The position numbers and the translations under genes were made by a program. Shown piece after piece: positions 49,311 through 57,867 of a stretch of DNA of 64,000 nt. A model generated the notes under the pieces. That model did no database searches and was not told the origin of the DNA. It saw only the letters and a list, made by a program, of their open reading frames with translations. The DNA comes from Nocardia crassostreae (GTDB taxonomy: Bacteria > Actinomycetota > Actinomycetes > Mycobacteriales > Mycobacteriaceae): NCBI RefSeq assembly GCF_001613405.1, contig NZ_BDCH01000019.1:310001-374000 (forward strand), written 5' to 3'. The stretch's first letter is position 1. The number at the start of each line of letters is the position of its first letter.

Positions 49311-50401
49311 CCGAGCCGACGATCACCGAACAGGCACTGACGATGCGGATGCAGCACATCCGTCAGCTGCTCTATGCCAAAAATCACTCCCTCGCTATCG
49401 ATCTGGGTACACGGGTAGTCACGGACGCCGAGGCGCTGCTGGGCCTCGATCACCCGGGCACACAGTTCGCCCGCAATCAACTGGCGACCGCTTATCGTTC
49501 GGCGGGCAAGCTGGAAGCAGCGATCGCGCTGCTGGAAGCTGTTGTGGCGAGCCGGATCTCGACGCTCGGCGCGGTTCACCACGAAACTCTCATCTCTCGC
49601 TACGAACTGGCGTACGCCTACCGCCGCGCGGGTCGCCTGGCACCGGCAATCCAGCAACGCGAGCAGTTGGTCGCGGATCATCTCGACGTTTACGGCGCCG
49701 AGCATCACCACACATTGGCGCAGCAGCACGACCTCGCGGGCACCTATCGCGAGGCAGGAAGATTCGACGAGGCGATCGCCCTGTTCGAGTCCGTCTGCGC
49801 CGCCAAAGGCCGAATCATCGGACCCACCGATCCATCCACCATGACGTCCCGAGGCAACCTCGGTCACGCCTATCTGGCAGCAGGGCGGCACGCGGAGGCC
49901 ATAGCGACGTTCGAGTCCGTCTGCGTCGACCGCGCCGAGCACCCCGACCTGGATGACGATCACCCCGAAACATTGAGTGCCCGAAACAATCTGGCCGTCG
50001 CTTACTACGCGGCGAACCGGCTCGACGAGGCGATCCCGCTGCTCGAACGCGTGTGTGCCGACCTCACCGAGCACCTCGGAGCGGATCACCCGAACACTCT
50101 CAGCTCCCGCGACAACCTCGCGGCCGCCTACGGCTCGGCCGGACGGGTGGACGAGTCGGTGGCCCTGCACGAAGAGATCCTGGCTGCGTTTCTCCGAGTG
50201 CTCGGCGAGGATCACCCGGACACGCTGATGGCACGCAACAATTTCGCGGGCGCGTGCGAGAAAGCCGGGCGACTCGATATGGCGGCCGCATTGCACACCA
50301 TTAATCTGGCCCAACGGGTTCGGGTACTCGGAGACGACCACCCCGAGACCGCCACAACCCGTGCCAGCCTTGCGAGAGTCGAGGAGGCCGGTCGTGACTG
50401 A
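49307..50401 (+). CDS. TPR protein of the kinesin-light-chain type, 364 aa
   Basis: The chain is built almost entirely of 42-residue tetratricopeptide units with the recurrent signature LGxDHPxTLxARxNLAxAYxxAGR. About seven units are visible (HPGTQFARNQLATAYRSAGK, HPETLSARNNLAVAYYAANR, HPNTLSSRDNLAAAYGSAGR and others). Such repeats form a binding surface for peptides and are usual as the sensor part of NB-ARC proteins in actinobacteria. The ATG overlaps the stop of the NB-ARC gene, and the 3' end overlaps the next TPR gene by 8 bp. The N-terminus (TEPTITEQAL) is paralogous to that of the next protein. Confidence 0.85.
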   Translation: MTEPTITEQALTMRMQHIRQLLYAKNHSLAIDLGTRVVTDAEALLGLDHPGTQFARNQLATAYRSAGKLEAAIALLEAVVASRISTLGAVHHETLISRYELAYAYRRAGRLAPAIQQREQLVADHLDVYGAEHHHTLAQQHDLAGTYREAGRFDEAIALFESVCAAKGRIIGPTDPSTMTSRGNLGHAYLAAGRHAEAIATFESVCVDRAEHPDLDDDHPETLSARNNLAVAYYAANRLDEAIPLLERVCADLTEHLGADHPNTLSSRDNLAAAYGSAGRVDESVALHEEILAAFLRVLGEDHPDTLMARNNFAGACEKAGRLDMAAALHTINLAQRVRVLGDDHPETATTRASLARVEEAGRD

Positions 50402-51647
50402 TCCGAACATTGTCGAGCAGGCATTGGCCGTGCGGCTGGATTCCGTTGTTCAGTTGATCGAGGGCAGGCAGACCGACCGTGCCATCGAGCTGGGCGAGCG
50501 GATCGTCGCCGACGCCGATGAGGCGCTGGGAGCGGATCATCCCGTATCATTGAGCGCGCGCAACCATCTCGTCGGGGCGTATGCCATGGCGGGCAGGCTC
50601 GACGAGGCGGTGCGGCTGTGCGAGGACTCGCTGGCGCGCCATTCCCGCGTGCTCGGCGCGGATCACGCCGATACCCTGACGACGCGATTCAATCTTGCTG
50701 CGCTCTATCGTGATTCGGGACGGTTGGAGCGGGCTATCACCGAGTTCGAGCTCGCGCTCGAACAGCATGTCCGAGTTTTCGGCGCGGATCACCCCGATAC
50801 CCTCAGCACCCGCCGCGAGCAGGCGGTCACCGATCGTTTCGCGGGACGGTTCGGCGAGGCGATTCAGCGCAGTGCGGAGCTTCTCGCCGATGTCGAGCGG
50901 CTGCTCGGCCCCAATTCCCCACTCGCACTGGTGATCCGGGGCGACCACGCGGGCGCCATGCTGGATGCGGGACGAATCGAGGAAGCGATTCCGCTGCTCG
51001 AACTTGCTGTCGCCGAACATATCCGCGTGCACGGCGCCGATCATCCAGAAACGCTCATCGCCCGGAACAATCTGGCCGGAGCCCACCACGAGGCCGGGCA
51101 ACGGCAGCTGGAACTCGCGATGGAGCTGTTCGAAACCAATCTCGCCGAGCACGTTCGGCTGCTTCCCGCCGGGCATCCCGGAACGCTCAATGCCCGGCAC
51201 AATTTCGCGCGAGCCTGCAAGTCGGCGGGGCGGCTCGATATCGCCATCCCTCGATACGAGGCCCTGCTCACGGATCGCGCACGGCTGCTGGGTATGGATC
51301 ATCCGGAAACCCTGCGCACCCGGGACAACCTTGCCGGGGCGTACGCCTCGGCAGGGCGGGCAGCCGAGGCCATCGCACAGTACGAGGCCGTCCTCGAAGA
51401 CCGGCTGCGGGTGCTCGGAGCGGACCACCCGGGCACACTGACCACCCGCAGCAACCTCGGCCGGGCCTACTACGCGGCCGAGCGATTCGACGAGGCCGCG
51501 ACCCTGCTCCAGGCCTTGCTCACCGATGCCGAACGGGTGCTCGACACCGGTCATCCCTTGCTCGAGACCATTCAGCACAACCTGGACCGCACCCGCGCCG
51601 AGCTCGCCGAGCCGGAAAGCCGAGGGCGAATGCCGGACCGGATCTAG
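50394..51647 (+). CDS. Second TPR protein, tandem paralogue, 417 aa
   Basis: GTG 50394 lies inside the end of the preceding gene. The N-terminus (VTDPNIVEQALAVRLDSVVQ) aligns with that of the first TPR protein, and eight to nine 42-residue units follow (HPVSLSARNHLVGAYAMAGR, HADTLTTRFNLAALYRDSGR, HPETLRTRDNLAGAYASAGR). The two genes are a tandem duplication that has diverged, not an exact copy. It could give the cassette two sensing specificities. It ends in a 4-bp overlap with the convergent cyclophilin-like gene. Confidence 0.85.
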   Translation: MTDPNIVEQALAVRLDSVVQLIEGRQTDRAIELGERIVADADEALGADHPVSLSARNHLVGAYAMAGRLDEAVRLCEDSLARHSRVLGADHADTLTTRFNLAALYRDSGRLERAITEFELALEQHVRVFGADHPDTLSTRREQAVTDRFAGRFGEAIQRSAELLADVERLLGPNSPLALVIRGDHAGAMLDAGRIEEAIPLLELAVAEHIRVHGADHPETLIARNNLAGAHHEAGQRQLELAMELFETNLAEHVRLLPAGHPGTLNARHNFARACKSAGRLDIAIPRYEALLTDRARLLGMDHPETLRTRDNLAGAYASAGRAAEAIAQYEAVLEDRLRVLGADHPGTLTTRSNLGRAYYAAERFDEAATLLQALLTDAERVLDTGHPLLETIQHNLDRTRAELAEPESRGRMPDRI

Positions 51648-52027
51648 TTCACGAGTTCCACGCGGATCAGGTCGCCGCCGCGGACGGTCGCCAGGGTGCG
51701 GGGGTTGCCGTCGATGCGGCCGAGGATAGTGCAGGGGCTGGCGAGGCGGCATTCGGCGCCGCGGGAAATCGGGGTTGGACCGTAGGGGAGGGCCAGGGAG
51801 TCGCCGTCGGTCCAGAAGGCTACGGTGCCCGGGGGTACTACCTGTTGGGCATTCGGCTCGCGGGGGATGCGGATGCCGGTGTCGAAGTAGACCTCCTCGC
51901 CCCAGGTGCTCGCCGTCGCGGAAATGGGGAGGGCGGCGCGGAGGGCGGTGGTCGTCGGGCCGTCTTCGAGGGTGGCGGTGAGGTGGCCTGCGGGCCAGAG
52001 GATGCGGATGCGGGTTTGGTTCGGCAT
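51644..52027 (-). CDS. Cyclophilin-like fold protein (TM1367/DUF369 type), 127 aa
   Basis: The pattern ALRAALPISATASTWGEEVY, then PREPNAQQVVPPGTVAFWTD, GDSLALPYGPTPISRG and CTILGRIDG is typical of the small cyclophilin-like barrel family named after TM1367. Members lack the prolyl isomerase residues and have no proven function. The ATG at 52027 begins MPNQTRIRIL. It is convergent with the TPR gene, overlapping by 4 bp, and divergent from the next rightward gene. Confidence 0.75.
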   Translation of the reverse strand: MPNQTRIRILWPAGHLTATLEDGPTTTALRAALPISATASTWGEEVYFDTGIRIPREPNAQQVVPPGTVAFWTDGDSLALPYGPTPISRGAECRLASPCTILGRIDGNPRTLATVRGGDLIRVELVN

Positions 52028-52453
52028 GGGCGCATTCAACAAGAGGCGGGGGCGCGGTTGAAGGGCCGTAACATCCGAAAGGGCGGGCTCACTGCCGTAT
52101 TCGTGCTGTCGGTTCATCCGATTCGGCATGGTCGGGCGGGGGTGGGCGATACGTTCGACTTCGGTCGACCGGCGCTGTGGATATCGGAGTCCTGGTGTGC
52201 GATGTGCTCTGCCTGTCGCGCGGGTCCGTGAACCGGGCACCAATCCCCTTGCCGCCCAGGAACGCCGAGGGGCCGATCCTCGCGTGGGGGGGGGGGCGGC
52301 GTCGCCTATTTGACCGTCGTGTTGCTCGGCGGCTTCGTGTTCGCCCTCCTCTTCGCCGAAGTTCGACCGGGACCGTGCGGCGTTGGTTGGCGACAGGTGT
52401 CGGTCGGGGCGGTTAGGGTTGTCGAACAGACTGGCGAAGAGGTAGGGGCCGCC
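52028..52453. other. Intergenic region, 426 bp, no gene supported
   Basis: Several frames are open but show no ribosome-binding site and no protein-like composition. A run of ten G (about 52276-52285) is the only notable local feature. Promoters for both flanking genes probably lie here. Confidence 0.4.
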
Positions 52454-52468
52454 TTGACGAGGAGTGAG

Positions 52469-53656
52469 ATGGGGTCGGTGCGGGGTGAGTTGCGGCCCGG
52501 GCTGCGGGACGACTTGCGGGAGCGGGTGTCGTTCGGGCTCGAGGACGTCAATGAGGTGCTGGCCGGGATGGTGGGCGAGCGGGCCGTGGATTGGCCTCGG
52601 GAGGCCGAACTCATGACCTGCCGGTTGGGGTTGGATGGGGAGCCGCCGGAGACGTTGACGCTCTTGGGGTTGCGGTTCGGGGTGTCGCGGGATCGGGCGC
52701 GGCAGTTGTATACGCGGGCCGTCGGGAATCTGGTGCGGCAGGCGCAGGCCACCGGGGAGCCGGATCTGGGGGTTTTCGCCGAGCGGTATCCGGCGGGGTG
52801 GGGGTACGAGCGGCTGGTGCGAACGCTGCTGGGGGAAACCTATGCGACCGACACCGATATCGCGGCGCAGGACTGGGCGTATCTGAAGCTGCGGCTGGCG
52901 GGGCACGACCTGCAGGACTCCAAGCGCATGGCCGGATTCGTGTACCAGCGCATCGCGGGCTGGCAGCAGAAGGGGCGGTGGCATCTGCTGCCGCCGCAGC
53001 AACCCGAGGAGGTGCCCGCGGGCATCTGGAATCCGTGGCTGCGGCGGGTCGAATGGGCCGACGGGTCGCCCGACGAGATTCCCGACGCCCCGGCGCGGAC
53101 CGCCGACTTCGGCGACGACGGGCGCGGCACGATGTTCGCCGAAAAGCTCGGCCGCGAAACGACATTCGACACCGGACTGCAAGCCCAGCTGTTCCGCCTC
53201 CTGGACGGCAGCGACCGCGTCGATCACTTCCAGGAATTCCCCGTCGAAATCGTCTACGAGATCGACGGCGACGAACGCCCGCACTACCCCACCGCCGTCG
53301 CCCAATTCACCGACGGGCGCATCGTCCTCCTGGACGTGATCCCCCTCGGCCACGTCGCCTTCCACGTGAACCGGGCGAAGGCCGCCGCCGCCCGCGCCTA
53401 CGCCCACGCGCACGGCTGGGGCTGGCTCGTCTGGACCGGCAGCAGCTCCGGCGTCGCCGACCTCATGCGCCGCGATGTCGACTCCCGCCCGGAGAACATC
53501 CTCCGCAACCGCCTCGCCTCCGGCCCGCTCACCTGGCCGGACCTCCAGAAGTACCGCACCGAAACCGGCCTCGAACTCCTGGATCTCGCCGCCCTGACAC
53601 TCCGCCACGGCTGGCGCTGGGACCGCGGCCCCTTCCGCCTGACCCGCGGCCTCTGA
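52469..53656 (+). CDS. Sigma-region-4-like HTH fused to a degenerate nuclease-fold domain, 395 aa
   Basis: Residues about 45-85 read MTCRLGLDGEPPETLTLLGL, then RFGVSRDRARQLYTRAVGNL, a sigma-70 region 4-type helix-turn-helix (GVSRxRARQL). After a helical middle part comes a domain with FDTGLQAQLFRLLDGSDRVD, HYPTAVAQFTDGRIVLLDVI, and AAARAYAHAHGWGWLVWTGS. Its order of strands and helices is that of TnsA-like/restriction-endonuclease-fold proteins, but the PD...ExK residues appear as PT...DVI, so it is probably not catalytic. ATG 52469 or TTG 52454 could be the start. The function is unknown; DNA binding is likely. Confidence 0.65.
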   Translation: MGSVRGELRPGLRDDLRERVSFGLEDVNEVLAGMVGERAVDWPREAELMTCRLGLDGEPPETLTLLGLRFGVSRDRARQLYTRAVGNLVRQAQATGEPDLGVFAERYPAGWGYERLVRTLLGETYATDTDIAAQDWAYLKLRLAGHDLQDSKRMAGFVYQRIAGWQQKGRWHLLPPQQPEEVPAGIWNPWLRRVEWADGSPDEIPDAPARTADFGDDGRGTMFAEKLGRETTFDTGLQAQLFRLLDGSDRVDHFQEFPVEIVYEIDGDERPHYPTAVAQFTDGRIVLLDVIPLGHVAFHVNRAKAAAARAYAHAHGWGWLVWTGSSSGVADLMRRDVDSRPENILRNRLASGPLTWPDLQKYRTETGLELLDLAALTLRHGWRWDRGPFRLTRGL

Positions 53657-53659
53657 CCA

Positions 53660-54003
53660 GGCGGCGCGCGTTTGCCGTAAAGGCTCGAAGAGCACCGCGA
53701 ACAGCGCCATATTCGGCGTATCCACTCGACTGAACACCAATGACGTTCCGGGGCCTTCGATCTCGATCAGTTCATGCGGCAGATCCGCCATCGGCCCCAC
53801 CTGCGCCCAGGCGAAGGACCGCCTCCCATCACCGGTCCCCGCTTCGGATCGCGACCATGGCCCACTGCGCCTCCGTCGCCCAAGATCGATGTCGTCTCAT
53901 AACGCGCCACTCGCAAGTCCCCCCGCCGGACCCGAATCAAGCCGCCTTCGTACAGATCGAGCCGCCCGCCGAATCAGCCCGCGATCACCACCGAATAAGT
54001 GCC
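53660..54003 (-). pseudogene. Remnant of a leftward gene with stops and frameshifts
   Basis: Protein-like pieces in three leftward frames follow each other. They are GTYSVVIAG, a TGA at 53974-53976, and FGGRLDLYEGGLIRVRRGDL with RVARYETTSILGDGGA. Then come AQWAMVAIRSGD in another frame and FAWAQVGPMADLPHELIEIE with TSLVFSRVDTPNMALFAVLF in a third. Order and continuity suggest one former gene of about 115 codons damaged by at least two shifts and a stop. The family is not recognised. Confidence 0.5.
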
Positions 54004-54098
54004 CGCCTGGACAGATGATCACCGGGAACTGGTGGCGGCGTTTCGCGAGAAGCCACCGCCACCCGTTCCCGGTCGATGTCGTTTCAGATTGCGTTCCC

Positions 54099-54392
54099 TC
54101 AACCCGGCGGCATCTCACCTCGGAGCAGCACCATAAGGCCGATGACCATGAGCACACCGATCACCGCACTGATCGCCAGACCGGCGAGGGCCAGCCGACT
54201 CGCCGGGACACCGGCGCGCCTGGATTCAACGATCGACCACGTGCAACCGCCCAGCCCTGCGACCCAGCAAAGCACCAGCCCGACTCCCCCGCTGACCGCA
54301 CCGGCCGGAATCGCTCCGACTGCGGCGACGAAACCCCAGAGCGCTTCGCGCTTACCCGGCTGGGTGGTCAGCGGCTGCATGGATTCGGTCAT
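54099..54392 (-). CDS. Small membrane protein, 97 aa
   Basis: Two hydrophobic regions, FVAAVGAIPAGAVSGGVGLV with LCWVAGLGG and LALAGLAISAVIGVLMVIGL, are joined by a basic loop (ESRRAGVPASR). The form is that of DUF4190-like small membrane proteins, which often accompany kinases and RDD proteins in actinobacteria. The ATG at 54392 follows GGAGG at 4 nt. It lies 69 bp downstream of the leftward serine/threonine kinase gene and may be co-transcribed with it. Confidence 0.65.
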   Translation of the reverse strand: MTESMQPLTTQPGKREALWGFVAAVGAIPAGAVSGGVGLVLCWVAGLGGCTWSIVESRRAGVPASRLALAGLAISAVIGVLMVIGLMVLLRGEMPPG

Positions 54393-54461
54393 CACGCCTC
54401 CATCCCGAGAGCTCGGACAGCCATAGGGCCAACCGTACTCGGGGCTAAGGCCGTGAATGGA

Positions 54462-56420
54462 CTATCCCTCGATACGGCTGGGCAGGTGCCAGAACCGGAT
54501 CGTTGTGTCCTGGTGGCTGGATGCCAGGTAGCTGCCATCGGGGCTGAAGGTGACCGCGCGGGCGGAGTTGTCCGCCGTCTTGATGGTTGTGACGACTTGC
54601 TGGGTTCGCAGATCCCATACCCGCACCCGATCGGTTCCGGTGGCCGCGAGCAGGCTGCCGTCGCGGCTGGTCGCAATCGATCGGTAGAAGAAATCGCTGT
54701 CCGGCAGCTTCGAGCCGACCGTCCTGGACGGCATGCCGCACAGCCAAATTCCGGATTCGGAGGGCGAAGGCTTACCCTCGGCGCCGTACGCGAGAACCGT
54801 GCCGTCGGGTGTGAAGGCAACCGACCACACGACGGGAAGATGGAATGGCAGGTCGGTCGGCTGCCGCTCTCGCATGTCCCATACCGAGACAGCTTCTCCG
54901 AAGCTCGCGACACCGACGAGGAGCGAGCCGTCGGGGCTGAATATCACTGTCCTCGCCGTCATGGTCGCCAAGGGGTCACCAATGGGCTCCCTCGTTCGCG
55001 CATCCCAGATCCGAATCCGATTGTGATAGGTGTCGCAGTAAGCGAAAAGACTCCCGTCGGGGCTGAATGCCACCGAATCCGGTTTGACGATCTCGAGGTA
55101 GGTGGGATCGTCCAGCGAGAACTCCCCCGAGGTCAGCGTATCCTTCGCCCGCCGCCTGGCTGACGTATCCCAGAATGCGATGGTCTGCTCGTAGCCATAG
55201 GCCAGGACAGCACCGTCCGGACTGAAGGCCGCCGCCTTGTCGAATTGGAGGATTGATTCGCGGGCCGGAAGATCCCAGAGCTGCCCGGTACTCGTACCGG
55301 AGGAGCTGGCGGCGGCGGCGAGGAGGTCTCCTGCGGGATTGAATGCCAATGACTCCGCCACGAATCGACCGGTCAGCACACTGTCTCGGGTGTCGCCGCC
55401 GCTCCGGAAATACATCCAGGCTCCGGCCACCACAGCAACGGATCCACCCGCCGCCAGCAATTTTCGCCGCGAAATACCCACTGGCTCCGTGGTTTTCGTC
55501 TCAATGGGTGCTGCCGTCGATGCGGGCGGCGCACTCGGGCCGGTCGTCCGTGCGGCGCGGGGGCGGACAACGGTTGTACGGCTGGCGATCTCGAGGATCC
55601 GTGCCGCGTCCACGGCCAGACCGACGCAATCGGAGTACCGGTTTCTCGGCTGCTTGCTCATCGCGGTGGCGATGACGCCGTCGAGCCCCTTCGGCAGGTC
55701 GGGTCTCAGGTCGGTAGGCCGGGGCGGCGGAGCCTCGAGATGCGCCAGAATGACCGCCGCCTCCTCGGAACGCGGAAAAGGTCTTCGGCCCGTCAGTAAT
55801 TCGTAGAGGGTGCAACCCAGCGAGTACACGTCCGCGCGGTGGTCGACGGGTTCGCCGCGAAAACGTTCCGGCGCGGTGTAGGCGAGGCTGGCGAGCAGCC
55901 CCGACCGGGTGAGGGTGGCGTCGAAGGTGCGCGCGATGCCGAAATCCGCGACCAGCGCCCGTTCACCGCCCACGTCGTCGACTTCGATGAGCAGGTTCGC
56001 CGGTTTGACGTCGCGGTGCAGCACCGCGAGGCGATGCGCGTGATCGAGGCCGCGGGCGGCATCGGTGATCAGCCGGACGGCGCGCGTGGCGGTCAATCCG
56101 CCGCCCGCCGCAGAGATCAGATGCGCCGCATCTCCGCCGGAGACGTACTTCATCGCGATCCAGAGGGTGTCGTCGCCGGGCGCGCAGCGGTCGTAGACCG
56201 GCACGATATTCGGGTGATCGAACCGCGCGACCAAGGCTGCTTCCCGCTCGAAGTCTTTCCGCAGCTTCGCATCACCGCCGATATGGTCGTTGATCACCTT
56301 CAAAGCGACATGACGGCCGAGCCGCGGGTGGCGGGCCAGGTACACCACTGCCATCCCCCCTGATCCGAGCCGCTTCTCGATCGTGTATCCGGCGAACACG
56401 GATCCCTCGTCCAACCGCAT
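54462..56420 (-). CDS. Serine/threonine protein kinase with transmembrane helix and WD40-like sensor, 652 aa
   Basis: A PknB-type kinase domain occupies residues 1-270: GSGGMAVVYLARHPRLGRHV, catalytic lysine in ALKVI at 41, VLHRDVKPANLL near 135, ADFGIARTF near 155 and TAPERFRG near 177. After a linker a membrane helix (KLLAAGGSVAVVAGAWMYF) is near 320. The outer part has six or seven WD40-like repeats with a repeated FSPDG element (AAFSPDGAVLAYG, VAFSPDGSLFAYC, VIFSPDGSLLVGV). The repeats probably form a propeller that senses a ligand and drives kinase dimerisation. ATG 56420 has GGAGG 10 nt upstream. Confidence 0.9.
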   Translation of the reverse strand: MRLDEGSVFAGYTIEKRLGSGGMAVVYLARHPRLGRHVALKVINDHIGGDAKLRKDFEREAALVARFDHPNIVPVYDRCAPGDDTLWIAMKYVSGGDAAHLISAAGGGLTATRAVRLITDAARGLDHAHRLAVLHRDVKPANLLIEVDDVGGERALVADFGIARTFDATLTRSGLLASLAYTAPERFRGEPVDHRADVYSLGCTLYELLTGRRPFPRSEEAAVILAHLEAPPPRPTDLRPDLPKGLDGVIATAMSKQPRNRYSDCVGLAVDAARILEIASRTTVVRPRAARTTGPSAPPASTAAPIETKTTEPVGISRRKLLAAGGSVAVVAGAWMYFRSGGDTRDSVLTGRFVAESLAFNPAGDLLAAAASSSGTSTGQLWDLPARESILQFDKAAAFSPDGAVLAYGYEQTIAFWDTSARRRAKDTLTSGEFSLDDPTYLEIVKPDSVAFSPDGSLFAYCDTYHNRIRIWDARTREPIGDPLATMTARTVIFSPDGSLLVGVASFGEAVSVWDMRERQPTDLPFHLPVVWSVAFTPDGTVLAYGAEGKPSPSESGIWLCGMPSRTVGSKLPDSDFFYRSIATSRDGSLLAATGTDRVRVWDLRTQQVVTTIKTADNSARAVTFSPDGSYLASSHQDTTIRFWHLPSRIEG

Positions 56421-56573
56421 CCCCGACAACCTCCACCGAACCGACGACCGCTGTCCTCCCACAGCGTGAGCCACACCCTACGGGTTCTCGCGGGTAGCGC
56501 CATCCGGAGATCCGCCGGGCGATATTCGGTTGTGGGCGTGGCGGGAGTGGGCCAGCCTCGTGGGGTGATCGAG

Positions 56574-57065
56574 ATGCGGATACTGAGCGACGACGACTGG
56601 AAGCTGTGGCGGAGGTTGCGGTTGGAGGCGTTGGCGGAGGCACCGTATGCGTTCGGGTCTCGGCTCGAGGACTGGCAGGGCGAGGGGGATCGGGAGGAGC
56701 GATGGCGAGATCGGTTGAGCATTCCCGGGTCTCGGAATCTGATCGCGATGCTGGATCAGGAGCCCGTCGGCATGGCGAGTGGAGTGCCAGGGTCCGAAGC
56801 CGGTGTCGCCGAACTCATCTCGATGTGGGTTGCACCGATCGGGCGCGGGCTCGGGGTCGGAGATCGACTGATCCGAACGGTCGAGGAGTGGGCGGCCGAA
56901 ACCGGGACTCGAACGCTGTGCCTGGCGGTCGTGCCAGACAACGCGCCCGCTCTAGCCCTCTATCGACGCAACGGCTTCGAAGTAACAGGCGAGCTCATCG
57001 ACGACATCGAGGACGGCCGCCTCGAGCTCGTCATGACCAAATCGGTTGACCCAGCGAGCAGGTAA
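56574..57065 (+). CDS. GNAT-family N-acetyltransferase, 163 aa
   Basis: The acetyl-CoA-binding motif A is present as ISMWVAPIGRGLGVGDRLI near residue 85 (pattern Q/RxxGxG/A as GRGLGVG). The C-terminal VVPDNAPALALYRRNGFEVT is typical of RimI-like enzymes. The substrate is unknown. ATG 56574 is preferred, with GGGGTG six bases upstream; GTG 56565 is possible. It is divergent from the kinase gene, and its stop lies inside the palindrome shared with the convergent HAD gene. Confidence 0.82.
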   Translation: MRILSDDDWKLWRRLRLEALAEAPYAFGSRLEDWQGEGDREERWRDRLSIPGSRNLIAMLDQEPVGMASGVPGSEAGVAELISMWVAPIGRGLGVGDRLIRTVEEWAAETGTRTLCLAVVPDNAPALALYRRNGFEVTGELIDDIEDGRLELVMTKSVDPASR

Positions 57066-57109
57066 TGGTGTAGGGGTGTTCTCGACGTTTGCCTGCACCA
57101 TTACCTGCT
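57057..57109. terminator. Bidirectional hairpin containing both convergent stop codons
   Basis: AGCAGGTAATGGTG (57057-57070) is perfectly repeated in inverse at 57096-57109 with a 25-nt loop. Each arm contains the stop TAA of one gene and encodes its final Ser-Arg, so both proteins end SR. It should terminate both transcripts. Confidence 0.7.
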
Positions 57110-57775
57110 GGGGGTTGGGGTTAGGGGTTTTTCGAGGACGGGGCAGTCGCCGAGGGTGGCGTGGATGCGGCGGCGGTGCCAAGGGGGTGGTTCTACGAGG
57201 ACGCGGGCTGTGGCGGCGGTGAGGAGGGGGAGGTCGGCGGAGCTGTCGGTGTAGACGTAGGCGATCGGGCCGGTGTAGCCGGAGGCGCGGAGGCGGGCGA
57301 GTTTGGCGGGGCCGTAGCAGTGGGCGCTGAGGGTGAGGGCGCCGCGGTGGCGGATGAGGGTGGTGCCGACCACGTCGATGTCGGGGAAGTCGAGGCGGTG
57401 GCAGATCTGCTGGGCCAGGCGTTGTTCGCTGCCGGTCACGATGACGACGGTGTGACCGGCGCGGCGGTGCTCGCGCAGGCGTTGGAGGGCCGACTCGATG
57501 GGGCGGCCCGAATGCGGGTGGTAGTGGCGGTCGACGTAGGACTCGACGAGTTGCTGGTAGCGGGCGTCGGATATGCCCGCGGTCGCGGCCCAGAGCCAGA
57601 GGTTCGCGGCGCGCCTACGGCGGCGCGGGCTGACCAGCAGGGGCACGGCCAGCAGGGAGGAGAGGACGCCGCGTAGCGGGCGCTGGGCCAGGAGTTCGGT
57701 CAGGAAACGGGAGAAGCTGTCGCCACGCACGAGGGTGCCGTCCAGATCGAAGATGACCACTGCGCGCTCATCCAT
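57101..57775 (-). CDS. HAD-superfamily phosphatase (HAD-IB, SerB-like), 224 aa
   Basis: Motif I VIFDLDGTLVRGDSFSRF near residue 8 has the two catalytic aspartates. Motif II VVIVTGSEQRLAQQI is near 108, and a lysine in GPAKLARLR near 158 and the acidic motif YVYTDSSADLPLL near 175 complete the active site. HAD-IB proteins with such caps include phosphoserine phosphatase-like and lipid phosphatase-like enzymes, and the substrate is not evident. The ATG at 57775 begins MDERAV. It is leftward and convergent with the GNAT gene. Confidence 0.85.
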   Translation of the reverse strand: MDERAVVIFDLDGTLVRGDSFSRFLTELLAQRPLRGVLSSLLAVPLLVSPRRRRRAANLWLWAATAGISDARYQQLVESYVDRHYHPHSGRPIESALQRLREHRRAGHTVVIVTGSEQRLAQQICHRLDFPDIDVVGTTLIRHRGALTLSAHCYGPAKLARLRASGYTGPIAYVYTDSSADLPLLTAATARVLVEPPPWHRRRIHATLGDCPVLEKPLTPTPSR

Positions 57776-57820
57776 CAACCAATAATGATCGAATCGGCGG
57801 CGCGCCACGCGGCGAACAGG

Positions 57821-57855
57821 CCGCGGCCCGGGAGAGATTCGCTCCCGGGCCGCGG
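57821..57855 (-). terminator. Hairpin after the leftward GNAT gene
   Basis: A perfect 14-bp stem CCGCGGCCCGGGAG (57821-57834 with 57842-57855) encloses a 7-nt loop, 13 bp past the stop of the gene at 57868. Confidence 0.75.
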
Positions 57856-57867
57856 ATCGATCACTCG

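Noticed and set aside
52270..52290. Run of ten G as a phase-variable tract
   Set aside because: It lies outside any supported coding region, so there is no evidence for phase variation.
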